A stretch of DNA of 64,000 bases, taken from the NCBI RefSeq assembly GCF_017897595.1, contig NZ_JAGKIK010000005.1, forward strand, positions 124,001 through 188,000, read 5' to 3'. The stretch is from Aquimarina sp. U1-2. GTDB taxonomy: Bacteria; Bacteroidota; Bacteroidia; Flavobacteriales; Flavobacteriaceae. Each line of letters opens with the position of its first letter. Position 1 is the first letter of the stretch. The position numbers were made by a program, and so were the translations under genes. The notes beneath the pieces are model-generated. The model ran no database searches. It was not told where the DNA came from and saw only the letters and a list, made by a program, of their open reading frames with translations. Positions 25,967-34,205 of the stretch are shown here, piece after piece.

Positions 25967-26530
25967 TTACAACCTGATCATAAAATGTTCTTTTGCCTGC
26001 TCTTTTCTTATAAATACAAAACAAAAGTAAAAAGTATCTACAGTTACTTTTATTTTGGGATGCTCTTTAATGTTATCCCAAATGGTCTTAGTTTCTTTAG
26101 AAGCATAGACAGAGTATAGCACAAAAATACTGTCGTTATGTGCAATAGATCGTAGTGACTGATTGTTAATATATGCTTGTAATTGATAAACTGTACAGTA
26201 AATCAAATCATAAGATCTATTGGGTTGCTTTTGAAAATTAACGGTAAGATTAGTGTTCAAAGTTAATAGTTTGAATATATCAGGCTTGGCTTCTTCAAAA
26301 ACAAGAGCATTTTCACATTTAAAATAATTAGGAATACGATTAATGAGTTTGCCTGCCTTTAATGGAATGTTAAACTCTTTACACCATGTTTTTAGAGTTG
26401 CATTAGACGCCTTTTTTTCCTGGTTATAAAAACATCGAGTCACCAAATGATACACAAAAGGTGAATGCACACCGTGCTGATTGGTGGACTTCGATAAAAA
26501 AATGAAATACTGAAGCGTTTTAAAAAACAT
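25967..26530 (-). CDS. Degenerate class I methyltransferase homologue
   Basis: A 187-aa protein that matches, from memory, a Bacteroidota SAM-dependent methyltransferase family at both ends: STNQHGVHSPFVYHLVT at the start and IKVTVDTFYFCFVFIRKEQ, AKEHFMIRL at the end. The central SAM-binding glycine motif expected after KLINRIPNYFKCENAL is absent (it reads VFEEAKPDIFKLL), and the protein is about 40-50 residues shorter than I recall for the family. The reading frame is intact. Probably a non-catalytic or decaying homologue. It follows the ABC-F gene by 20 bp. Confidence 0.6.
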   Translation of the reverse strand: MFFKTLQYFIFLSKSTNQHGVHSPFVYHLVTRCFYNQEKKASNATLKTWCKEFNIPLKAGKLINRIPNYFKCENALVFEEAKPDIFKLLTLNTNLTVNFQKQPNRSYDLIYCTVYQLQAYINNQSLRSIAHNDSIFVLYSVYASKETKTIWDNIKEHPKIKVTVDTFYFCFVFIRKEQAKEHFMIRL

Positions 26531-26550
26531 ACGATAGCTTAAAAAATAAA

Positions 26551-28416
26551 TTATTCTAATAGCTCAGATAATTCTAACCAACGCATTTCTTTTTCTTCAA
26601 TTTGTTGAATAATATGTTGAAGTTTTTGTGATTCTTCATTGATTTTATTAGCGTCTAGAGTACCTTTTTCAAATATAAGTTCAATTTCTTTTTTCCGAAG
26701 TTCAAGTTTTTTTAATTCTCTTTCAATGCGATTAAATTCTTTTTGTTCGTTATATGATAGTCCGGCTTTGTTGTCTTTTTTCCATGTTTTTTTAGGTTTT
26801 GAGTCCTCTTCTTTCAATGTTGAAGTTTCAGGTGTTTTACTACCTTCATATACCCTGTAATCGGTGTAATTTCCGGGAAAATCTTGAATAATACCGTCAC
26901 CCTTAAACACGAATAGGTGATCTACAATTTTATCCATAAAATAACGATCGTGAGATACTACAAGCAAACAACCCGGAAAATCCAATAAGAAGTTTTCGAG
27001 TACGTTAAGAGTAACGATATCGAGATCATTGGTTGGTTCATCTAGAATTAAAAAATTCGGATTTTGGATAAGTACGGTACATAAATACAATCGTTTTCGT
27101 TCCCCACCGCTCAGTTTTTCTACGAAGTCGTATTGCTTTTTACGATCAAATAAAAAACGTTCCAGTAATTGCTGAGCAGAAATTTGCCGCCCTTTTTTTA
27201 ATGGGATATAATCTCCAAATTCTCTAATGACATCAATTACCTTTTGTCCTTCTTTCACGGTGATGCCGCTTTGTGTATAATATCCAAACTTAATAGTTTC
27301 ACCAATTACAACCTTACCTTGATCTGGTGCGAGGTTACCTGTTATCATATTTAAAAATGTAGACTTTCCTGTACCATTTTTACCTATGATGCCAATACGT
27401 TCTCCTTTTTTAAATACGTATTCAAATGAATCTAATATAACGAGATCTTCAAATCTTTTTGATACTTTATGAAGCTCAAGAATTTTACTTCCCATACGTT
27501 CCATATTGATCTCGAGCTGTACTTCATGATCATTACGGCGTTTGTGTGCTCGTTCTTTGATTTCGTAAAAATCATCTATTCTGGATTTGGATTTAGTAGT
27601 TCGGGCTTTGGGTTGCCTGCGCATCCAATCCAGCTCCTTTTTATACAATTGTTTTGCCTTATTCGTTGCCGTTAGTTCGTTAGACATTCTTGCCTCTTTG
27701 TTGTCTAAATAGTAGGCATAATTCCCTTTGTAGCTATATAATTTCCCATCTTCAAGCTCCACTATTTCGTTACATACATTTTCAAGAAAATAGCGATCGT
27801 GCGTCACCATAAACAATGTGAAATTCTCTTTAGCAAAATATTCTTCGAGCCATTCTATCATTTCGAGATCCAAATGATTAGTAGGTTCGTCTAAGTATAA
27901 TAAGTCGGGTTTGCTTAATAAAATATTGGCGAGGGCGAGTCGTTTCTTTTGTCCTCCTGATAAGTCGCTCACTTTTTTACTAAGATCTTCTAATTTGAGT
28001 TTAAATAGAATCTGTTTATATTGCGTTTCGAAATCCCAGGCACCTGTAGCTTCCATCTTTTCGAATGCATGCTGGTATGCTTCGGTATCATTAGGGTTCT
28101 GTAACGCTTTCTCGTAATTATTAATAATTTGCAATGTTTCATTATCTGATGCAAAGATGGTCTGCTCAATAGTCAAAGCTGGATCGAGATTAGGTTCTTG
28201 AGGCAGAAAAGAAACTTTTAAATTTTTACGATATACTACTTGTCCTTCATCGGGTTCTTCATCGCCGGCAATAATATCGAGTAAAGAGGTTTTTCCTGTT
28301 CCGTTTTTAGCAACAAACCCTATTTTTTGTCCTTCGTTAATTCCAAAAGAAATGTTTTTGAAGAGTACGCGTTCTCCAAAAGCTTTGGCAATATTTTCTA
28401 CAGATACGTAATTCAC
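26551..28416 (-). CDS. ABC-F family ATPase (Uup-like)
   Basis: A 621-aa soluble protein with two ATPase domains and no membrane segments. Domain 1 has GKNGTGKTSL, LSGGQKKRLALA and LLYLDEPTNHLDL; domain 2 has GKNGTGKSTF, LSGGERKRLYL and LILDEPTNDLDI. A linker with RQPKAR/TTKSKSR and a C-terminal coiled-coil (about 545-620, EFNRIERELKKLELRKKEI) point to the Uup type, which acts on ribosomes or recombination intermediates. Length is normal. Gene order suggests the degenerate methyltransferase follows in the same transcript. Confidence 0.93.
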   Translation of the reverse strand: MNYVSVENIAKAFGERVLFKNISFGINEGQKIGFVAKNGTGKTSLLDIIAGDEEPDEGQVVYRKNLKVSFLPQEPNLDPALTIEQTIFASDNETLQIINNYEKALQNPNDTEAYQHAFEKMEATGAWDFETQYKQILFKLKLEDLSKKVSDLSGGQKKRLALANILLSKPDLLYLDEPTNHLDLEMIEWLEEYFAKENFTLFMVTHDRYFLENVCNEIVELEDGKLYSYKGNYAYYLDNKEARMSNELTATNKAKQLYKKELDWMRRQPKARTTKSKSRIDDFYEIKERAHKRRNDHEVQLEINMERMGSKILELHKVSKRFEDLVILDSFEYVFKKGERIGIIGKNGTGKSTFLNMITGNLAPDQGKVVIGETIKFGYYTQSGITVKEGQKVIDVIREFGDYIPLKKGRQISAQQLLERFLFDRKKQYDFVEKLSGGERKRLYLCTVLIQNPNFLILDEPTNDLDIVTLNVLENFLLDFPGCLLVVSHDRYFMDKIVDHLFVFKGDGIIQDFPGNYTDYRVYEGSKTPETSTLKEEDSKPKKTWKKDNKAGLSYNEQKEFNRIERELKKLELRKKEIELIFEKGTLDANKINEESQKLQHIIQQIEEKEMRWLELSELLE

Positions 28417-28486
28417 GATGTTTATTTAAAGCGATAAAGGTACAAGGTTTATTGATGAGTTCAATATAAGAAAGCAATGTTTGAAT

Positions 28487-30067
28487 TTACATTTTATCTT
28501 TACGACGGGTAACTGCATATAAAAATATGAATACAGCCAGAAAAATCGCAATTCTCGCGATGTAATCTCCCATTTTTACATAAAATGTAATTTTCGAATT
28601 CGTTGTAAGCGTACCTTTTAGTGCGCCTTGCTGTTCATAGCCAAGTTGTTTTATGATAGCTCCTGTTTGGTCTATAATGGCAGAAATACCTGTGTTTGCA
28701 CTACGGGCAATACTCCTTCGGGTCTCAATAGCTCTTAATTTGGCATAAGCCAGATGTTGTTGATGTCCCTGAGTATTACCCCACCAGGCATCATTGGTAA
28801 TTACGGCTAAAAAATCTGCTCCGTTCCTTACATATCCTGTAGCAAATTCGCCATATATACTTTCATAACAAATCATAGTACCTACACCAACATTGTTAGT
28901 TGTCATAAATACTTCACGATCATCCTGGGTAGTTTTTTTTGCAACCGTACCTCCCAAATCAATCATAACATCACCCAAAATAGGTTTCAAAATACTTTGA
29001 TAGGGGAAATTCTCTATACCTACCACCAATTTACTTTTATGATATAATTCATAACTCTTATCAGGACGAACGAAGAAAGCAGAGTTGTAATCGTCATAGA
29101 ATACATTCTCTTTGTAGATATTAGTTTGAGGTCGAATTCTACTGCGATCACTAAAAACATCAACCATAGAAATGCCTGATAAGAAATGAGCTTTAGGATA
29201 GGTTTGTAGTATATGTTGAGCCGTTTTTTTAGCAATCGAAGAGGGAAAACCCGATAATCGGTTTTGATCTGCAAAAACAGTTTCTGGTGCTATAATAAAA
29301 TCGGTAGCAGTACTAATTTCAGTATTTGTTAATTGGGTAAGCAGAGTTCCCACGCGCTTATCAGAAGTATTGTATTTTTCGAAATAAGGGTTGATATTGG
29401 GTTGTAATAAGATGACTTCTAGTTTTTTACCATCTTCTGTATAGGTTTTTAAAATAATGATAGATAGTAGAATTGGGGTTATAATTAGAAGCACGCATCC
29501 CCTTAAAGTTTTATAAAGAATAGCTTTGGTTTTTTGTTCGTAGTATATCAGGATGTTTCTAAAAATGAAAACGTTAACCGCCCAAACCCAAAGTGTACCA
29601 CCAAAAGTACCCGTATATTCATACCATTGAATCCATGAGGTGAAACTTGCGAAGCCGTTACCCAGGTTAAGCCATGGCCAAGATACTTGCCATTGCAAAT
29701 GAAAATATTCAAAACCAATCCAGAAACAAATGAGAAACAAAGTGCTTATCGCTGGTTTGATTTTTTTGGCAACAATGTGATACATCAAAAATACTATGGT
29801 CATTAATAGACTATTCACAAGTACAGCTACAGCTACTCCTATGCCAGATGAGTTGTATATCCACCATGTGGTAATCGAATTCCAAACAAAAAAAGTGATG
29901 TAAGAGAGTCCCCAGACTTTGAAGAAACTGTATTTCTGATGGCGTACCGTATGCTCTGCTAACAAGAGCGGAATAAAACCAAAAAACAGGAATAAAGGAA
30001 AACCATAGGTGGGCCAACTTATGGCTAATAATAGTCCAGAAGTAATAGATAATAGTACGTTTTTCAT
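28487..30067 (-). CDS. lnt: Apolipoprotein N-acyltransferase
   Basis: A 526-aa inner-membrane enzyme that adds the third acyl chain to lipoproteins. About seven N-terminal membrane helices (1-205) precede a nitrilase-like periplasmic domain with the catalytic Glu in FIIAPETVF, Lys in YHKSKLVVGIENFPY and Cys in TMICYESIYGE, followed by ITNDAWWG; a final helix lies near 500-520. All three catalytic residues are present. It agrees with the many lipoproteins in the window. Separated from the ABC-F gene by 70 bp. Confidence 0.95.
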   Translation of the reverse strand: MKNVLLSITSGLLLAISWPTYGFPLFLFFGFIPLLLAEHTVRHQKYSFFKVWGLSYITFFVWNSITTWWIYNSSGIGVAVAVLVNSLLMTIVFLMYHIVAKKIKPAISTLFLICFWIGFEYFHLQWQVSWPWLNLGNGFASFTSWIQWYEYTGTFGGTLWVWAVNVFIFRNILIYYEQKTKAILYKTLRGCVLLIITPILLSIIILKTYTEDGKKLEVILLQPNINPYFEKYNTSDKRVGTLLTQLTNTEISTATDFIIAPETVFADQNRLSGFPSSIAKKTAQHILQTYPKAHFLSGISMVDVFSDRSRIRPQTNIYKENVFYDDYNSAFFVRPDKSYELYHKSKLVVGIENFPYQSILKPILGDVMIDLGGTVAKKTTQDDREVFMTTNNVGVGTMICYESIYGEFATGYVRNGADFLAVITNDAWWGNTQGHQQHLAYAKLRAIETRRSIARSANTGISAIIDQTGAIIKQLGYEQQGALKGTLTTNSKITFYVKMGDYIARIAIFLAVFIFLYAVTRRKDKM

Positions 30068-30197
30068 AAGGAGGTCAAGTTACATTCGAAATCAAAAGTA
30101 TTTGTTTACAAATTAACACAATTGAATCCTTCTTTTCGCCAAATTGGATTACAATAGTTTAAATCACTTCATTATTTTTACATAAAATTAAACGGTT

Positions 30198-30962
30198 ATG
30201 TGGATCAAAAAACAAATTCCAAATATAATTACTTTGCTTAATCTTTTTTGCGGATGTATTGCTGTGATTTTTGCAGTTCAGGGGCATTTGGAGTTTGCCG
30301 CTCTTTTTGTGCTATTAGGAATAGGGTTTGATTTTTTTGATGGGCTCGCGGCCAGAGTTTTACATGCGCAAAGTGAATTAGGTTTACAATTGGATTCGTT
30401 GGCCGATATGGTTACTAGCGGAGTGGTGCCGGGTGTAGTTCTTTATCAGTTACTATCTCAAGTATTTGGGAAACCTTTTTATGTATTTCCAAATTCTTGG
30501 AATTCTCAAGAGGTTTTAGCAAGTCTGGATGGATCTTATATATCGTTACTGGGTTTATTTGTTACCTTGGCTTCGGCTTATCGACTTGCAAATTTCAATG
30601 TAGACACCCGACAAACCACTTCATTCATTGGCTTGCCAACGCCTGCTAATGCTTTATTGATTATAAGTCTTCCATTAATTCTTAAATTTCAGCAAGAAAC
30701 ATGGATAGTAGAAATCATCCTGAATAAATGGTTTTTGGTGGGATTAACTTTATTGAGCTGTTTTTTATTAAATGCTGAAATACCACTCTTTGCATTAAAA
30801 TTTAAAACCTGGAATTTTTCAGCAAATAAAATAAGATACTTTTTTTTGCTATTGGCTGTACTTTTGATGATTTTTCTGAAATTTATTTCAATACCCATAA
30901 TCATCATCCTGTATATTTTACTATCTATTTTTTTCGGTAGTAAGTCAAAGGGTGAAGCTTAG
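30198..30962 (+). CDS. pssA: CDP-diacylglycerol-serine O-phosphatidyltransferase
   Basis: A 254-aa integral membrane enzyme that makes phosphatidylserine, the precursor of phosphatidylethanolamine. The CDP-alcohol phosphatidyltransferase motif D-x2-DG-x2-AR-x8-G-x3-D-x3-D is complete in FDFFDGLAARVLHAQ followed by SELGLQLDSLADM. About eight hydrophobic helices; length is typical of PssA type II in Bacteroidota. It converges with lptB, whose stop is 2 bp away. Confidence 0.93.
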   Translation: MWIKKQIPNIITLLNLFCGCIAVIFAVQGHLEFAALFVLLGIGFDFFDGLAARVLHAQSELGLQLDSLADMVTSGVVPGVVLYQLLSQVFGKPFYVFPNSWNSQEVLASLDGSYISLLGLFVTLASAYRLANFNVDTRQTTSFIGLPTPANALLIISLPLILKFQQETWIVEIILNKWFLVGLTLLSCFLLNAEIPLFALKFKTWNFSANKIRYFFLLLAVLLMIFLKFISIPIIIILYILLSIFFGSKSKGEA

Positions 30963-30963
30963 G

Positions 30964-31707
30964 TTAATTAAAATCCAATTTCTTTTTACGTAGCTCAAAG
31001 TTTTGACCCAAATATACTTTTCGTACCATTTCATCTTCTGCCAGTTCCTCGGGGATACCAGCTTTAAGTATACTTCCTTCAAACATCAAATAGGTTCTAT
31101 CTGTTATAGCCAAAGTTTCTTGTACGTTATGATCGGTAATTAAGATCCCTATGTTTTTATTTTTGAGTTGTGCAACGATACGCTGAATGTCTTCTACAGC
31201 TACGGGATCTACACCGGCAAAAGGTTCATCTAGTAATATGAAATTAGGATCGGTAGCCAGCGCTCTCGCAATTTCGGTACGTCGGCGCTCACCACCGCTC
31301 AGTAAGTCTCCGCGATTTTTGCGTATATGTCCTAAACTAAATTCTTCTATCAAAGCTTCCATTTTGAGGTGTTGTTCCTTCTTAGAGAGTTTTGTAAGTT
31401 GTAGCACACTTAAGATATTATCTTCTATACTCAGTTTTCTAAATACTGATGCTTCCTGAGCGAGATATCCAATTCCATTTTGGGCTCTTTTGTACATTGG
31501 ATATTTAGTAATGTCAATATTTTCGAGTGTAATTTTGCCACTGTTAGGCCTTACCAGGCCAACTATCATATAAAAAGAAGTGGTTTTACCGGCTCCATTA
31601 GGACCAAGTAGCCCTACAATTTCTCCTTGATTTACTTCTAAAGAAATGCCTTTTACAACTTTACGCCCTTTATAGGACTTTACCAAATTATCTGCTTTTA
31701 ACTTCAT
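30964..31707 (-). CDS. lptB: LPS export ABC transporter ATPase LptB
   Basis: A 247-aa cytosolic ATPase powering lipopolysaccharide transport to the outer membrane. Walker [23 protein letters not shown] (the LptB-specific Q-loop), [26 protein letters not shown] and ITDHNVQET are all present. It is the last gene of a minus-strand set kdsD-tatC-AhpD-like-lptB; the first gene makes the Kdo precursor, so the set links LPS core synthesis and export. A roughly 115-bp gap precedes it, so it may have its own promoter. Confidence 0.95.
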   Translation of the reverse strand: MKLKADNLVKSYKGRKVVKGISLEVNQGEIVGLLGPNGAGKTTSFYMIVGLVRPNSGKITLENIDITKYPMYKRAQNGIGYLAQEASVFRKLSIEDNILSVLQLTKLSKKEQHLKMEALIEEFSLGHIRKNRGDLLSGGERRRTEIARALATDPNFILLDEPFAGVDPVAVEDIQRIVAQLKNKNIGILITDHNVQETLAITDRTYLMFEGSILKAGIPEELAEDEMVRKVYLGQNFELRKKKLDFN

Positions 31708-31788
31708 ATTAGAATGACTTCTTACTCGTTGAGGTGTTGCTAAAACAAACGTTTACATTTATAGTATTCTTGTGTATGATCAAATTTT

Positions 31789-31824
31789 AACCCGTAATAG
31801 ATTTTATGATGCATAATCGGATTT
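31789..31824 (+). repeat. Dispersed palindromic repeat R3, copy 3
   Basis: Begins AACCCGTAATAGATTTT and continues ATGATGCATAATCGGATTT, matching the copies at 2178 and 22194 with AACCC/GGnTT-type ends. It abuts the stop codon of the AhpD-like gene (31823) and sits between that gene and lptB. Confidence 0.55.
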
Positions 31825-32173
31825 ACATTTCATTTGCTTCTAATGCATCCCAAAACTCATAAGCTTTGCGCAAATGAGGGATCACGATTGTACCTCCCAC
31901 TAGTGTAGCAATGCCCAGCGCTTCGACCACTTCATCTTTTGTGATTTTTTCTTTGTAACACGTCTCAAGGTGATATCGAACACAATCATCACATCGCAAT
32001 ACAGCAGAAGCGACCAAGCCTAGTAGTTCTTTGGTCTTTACAGGCAAAGCCCCTTCCATATAAGCATTGGTATCGAGATTAAAGATTCGTTTTATAATTT
32101 TATTGTTATCCTCAAGAATTCTTGAGTTCATTTTTTCTCTATAGGCATTAAACTCTTCAACTATGTTACTCAT
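31823..32173 (-). CDS. Carboxymuconolactone decarboxylase (AhpD-like) family protein
   Basis: A 116-aa helical protein with the AhpD/CMD core: LVASAVLRCDDCVRYHLET, whose CxxC is the redox or structural pair of the AhpD-like branch, and EALGIATLVGGTIVIPH. Such proteins act as disulfide reductases or peroxidase partners; which reaction applies here is unknown. Its ATG shares one base with the tatC stop (TAATG at 32171-32175), indicating translational coupling. Confidence 0.9.
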   Translation of the reverse strand: MSNIVEEFNAYREKMNSRILEDNNKIIKRIFNLDTNAYMEGALPVKTKELLGLVASAVLRCDDCVRYHLETCYKEKITKDEVVEALGIATLVGGTIVIPHLRKAYEFWDALEANEM

Positions 32174-33006
32174 TAAGATTGTTTTTGTAGTTTTTTGTTT
32201 TCTTTTTTGATGACCATTTTAGAAATAAAAATACTTACTTCATACAATATCAAAATCGGTATAGCTACGATGACCTGGCTGGCGATATCAGGTGGTGTAA
32301 TCACTGCAGAAAGTATGAGCACAATAACCAGTGCGAATTTTCTGTATTTTTTCAAAAATTCTGGAGTGACTAGTCCTACTTTAGTCAGAAAAAACATGAT
32401 AACCGGGAGTTCAAAAATCAAACCACATGCAATAACCGAAGCTCTTAGTAGTCCAATATAACTATCAATATCAAACTCATTTAAAACTTCTTTACTTACC
32501 TGATACCCACCTAAAAAATTAATCGATAGCGGGGTGATTACATAATATCCAAAAAGTACTCCCAAAAAAAACAAGCAAGAACAAATAATAATAAATCCTT
32601 TTGAATATTTCTTTTCCTGATCATACATGGCAGGTGCTATAAATTTCCAGAATTCATATAATACGTAGGGAAATGCTAAAATGAAACCTGCGGTGATTGA
32701 TGTCCAAATATGAACTGAAAATTGTCCGGCCACTTTTCTACTTTGTACACTAAACGGCAGTTCCTGAAAACATAAGCTTTCATCAAGACCCATAAGTTTA
32801 GATAAATTGCATAATCCTTTATACGTAGGAAAATCTGGCTTTTTCGGACCAAAAATAATAACATCAAAAATAAATTCTTTAGCAATAAACGCTGCTACTC
32901 CAGCAATTAGTACAGCTAGAGTTGCTCTAATAAGATGCCACCTAAGTTCTTCTAGGTGGTCTAAAAAAGACATAGCCTGGGGATTTTTTTTTGCACGTGT
33001 TGCCAT
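32173..33006 (-). CDS. tatC: Sec-independent protein translocase TatC
   Basis: A 277-aa inner-membrane core subunit of the Tat folded-protein export system. The N-terminus has MSFLDHLEELRWHLIRATLA, the conserved TatC opening with its functional Glu, and a six-helix arrangement follows, with PYVLYEFWKFIAPAMY and FELPVIMFFL near the expected positions. The start overlaps the kdsD stop by one base, and the end overlaps the AhpD-like start by one base. No tatA is in the window. Confidence 0.96.
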   Translation of the reverse strand: MATRAKKNPQAMSFLDHLEELRWHLIRATLAVLIAGVAAFIAKEFIFDVIIFGPKKPDFPTYKGLCNLSKLMGLDESLCFQELPFSVQSRKVAGQFSVHIWTSITAGFILAFPYVLYEFWKFIAPAMYDQEKKYSKGFIIICSCLFFLGVLFGYYVITPLSINFLGGYQVSKEVLNEFDIDSYIGLLRASVIACGLIFELPVIMFFLTKVGLVTPEFLKKYRKFALVIVLILSAVITPPDIASQVIVAIPILILYEVSIFISKMVIKKENKKLQKQS

Positions 33007-33971
33007 TATAAAATACCTTCTCGCATTAGATCATGAATATGAATTAAACCGCTATATCGCCCTTCTTTTTCTGCTAATAATTGCGAAATAGAGTTTTCTT
33101 CTAATTTTTCCAAAGCATCTACCGCCATAGCATCATCATCAATACGTTTAGGATTTGGTGACATAATGTCTTTTGCAGTTAATCCTTCAAAAGAGGTATT
33201 TGTAGTAAGCATACGTCGCAGGTCACCATCAGTAATAATCCCGAGAATATTACCATCATCTGTTACAGCAGTAGCACCAAGCCTTTTTTCTGTCATTTCA
33301 ACAATTACAGCATTAATGGTAGCGTTTGGCGGCACTTCTGGTTTTTCGTTACGTGATGTAATATCGCTTACACGCAAATATAGTTTTTTCCCCAAAGCGC
33401 CTCCGGGATGATATTTTGCAAAATCTCTGCTAGAAAATCCTTGAAGGTGTAATAAGCAAACTGCCAAAGCATCACCTATGACCATTTGAGCTGTCGTACT
33501 AGTAGTTGGCGCCAGGTTGTTAGGGCAAGCTTCTTTTTCTACATAAGCATGTAACACATAGTTAGCTTCTTGACCCAAAAAAGATTCTTTATTGGCAGTA
33601 ATACCAATTATTGTATTTTTAAAACTCTTTATTAGCGGAACCAAAACTTTTATCTCTGGAGTATTGCCACTTTTAGAAATACAAATCACGATATCATCTT
33701 CGAGAATATTTCCCAGATCGCCATGAATAGCATCTGCAGCATGCATAAATACGGCAGGAGTGCCAGTAGAGTTCATAGTGGCTACAATTTTAGTAGCAAT
33801 TATTGCACTTTTGCCAATCCCGGTAATAATTACTCTTCCTTTTGAATGATGAATCGTTTCTACTGCATCAGAAAATTCTTTATCGATAAGCTCTTCAAGA
33901 TAAGCGATGGCTTTTGCTTCTTCATGAATAGTTTTTTTGGCGTAAGAGATTATGGTATCCTGAGTATTCAA
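33006..33971 (-). CDS. kdsD: Arabinose-5-phosphate isomerase, KpsF/GutQ family
   Basis: A 321-aa cytosolic isomerase converting ribulose-5-phosphate to arabinose-5-phosphate for Kdo synthesis. The SIS domain (about 40-180) contains RVIITGIGKSAIIATKIVAT and CISKSGNTPEI; two CBS domains follow (about 205-320) with EMTEKRLGATAV and ITDGDLRRML. The family length and order are standard. First gene of the coupled kdsD-tatC-AhpD-like set, divergent from recQ. Confidence 0.95.
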   Translation of the reverse strand: MNTQDTIISYAKKTIHEEAKAIAYLEELIDKEFSDAVETIHHSKGRVIITGIGKSAIIATKIVATMNSTGTPAVFMHAADAIHGDLGNILEDDIVICISKSGNTPEIKVLVPLIKSFKNTIIGITANKESFLGQEANYVLHAYVEKEACPNNLAPTTSTTAQMVIGDALAVCLLHLQGFSSRDFAKYHPGGALGKKLYLRVSDITSRNEKPEVPPNATINAVIVEMTEKRLGATAVTDDGNILGIITDGDLRRMLTTNTSFEGLTAKDIMSPNPKRIDDDAMAVDALEKLEENSISQLLAEKEGRYSGLIHIHDLMREGIL

Positions 33972-34091
33972 AATTTGAGAAATTTGCTTATTATAACTAA
34001 AGATTTTAGTATCTTTAATTTACGCAAAGGTATGCAATACCTTATTAATTTTAAATATTGTCAAAAAAAAGCATATTAATTTTTGCTTTAT

Positions 34092-34099
34092 TATCTTTG
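34092..34099 (+). promoter_or_regulatory. -7 promoter element of recQ
   Basis: TATCTTTG matches TAnnTTTG and would start a transcript near 34106, giving a leader of about 100 nt that contains the nested hairpin at 34124-34168. A clear -33 box was not found. Confidence 0.45.
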
Positions 34100-34123
34100 T
34101 CAGGCTTACATCGAAACTGAAAA

Positions 34124-34168
34124 CTACCATGTAACTTGTATAGGGGAAACAAGTTAGAGAAATGGTAG
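34124..34168 (+). promoter_or_regulatory. Nested hairpin in the recQ leader
   Basis: Outer stem CTACCAT (34124-34130) with ATGGTAG (34162-34168); inner stem AACTTGT (34133-34139) with ACAAGTT (34149-34155); both perfect, with an asymmetric internal loop (GT opposite AGAGAA) and apical loop ATAGGGGAA. No U-tract follows, so it is not an ordinary terminator. It ends 37 nt before the recQ ATG. Confidence 0.5.
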
Positions 34169-34205
34169 ATATTTATTTAATTGGTATATAAAAGTTAAAT
34201 ATTTA

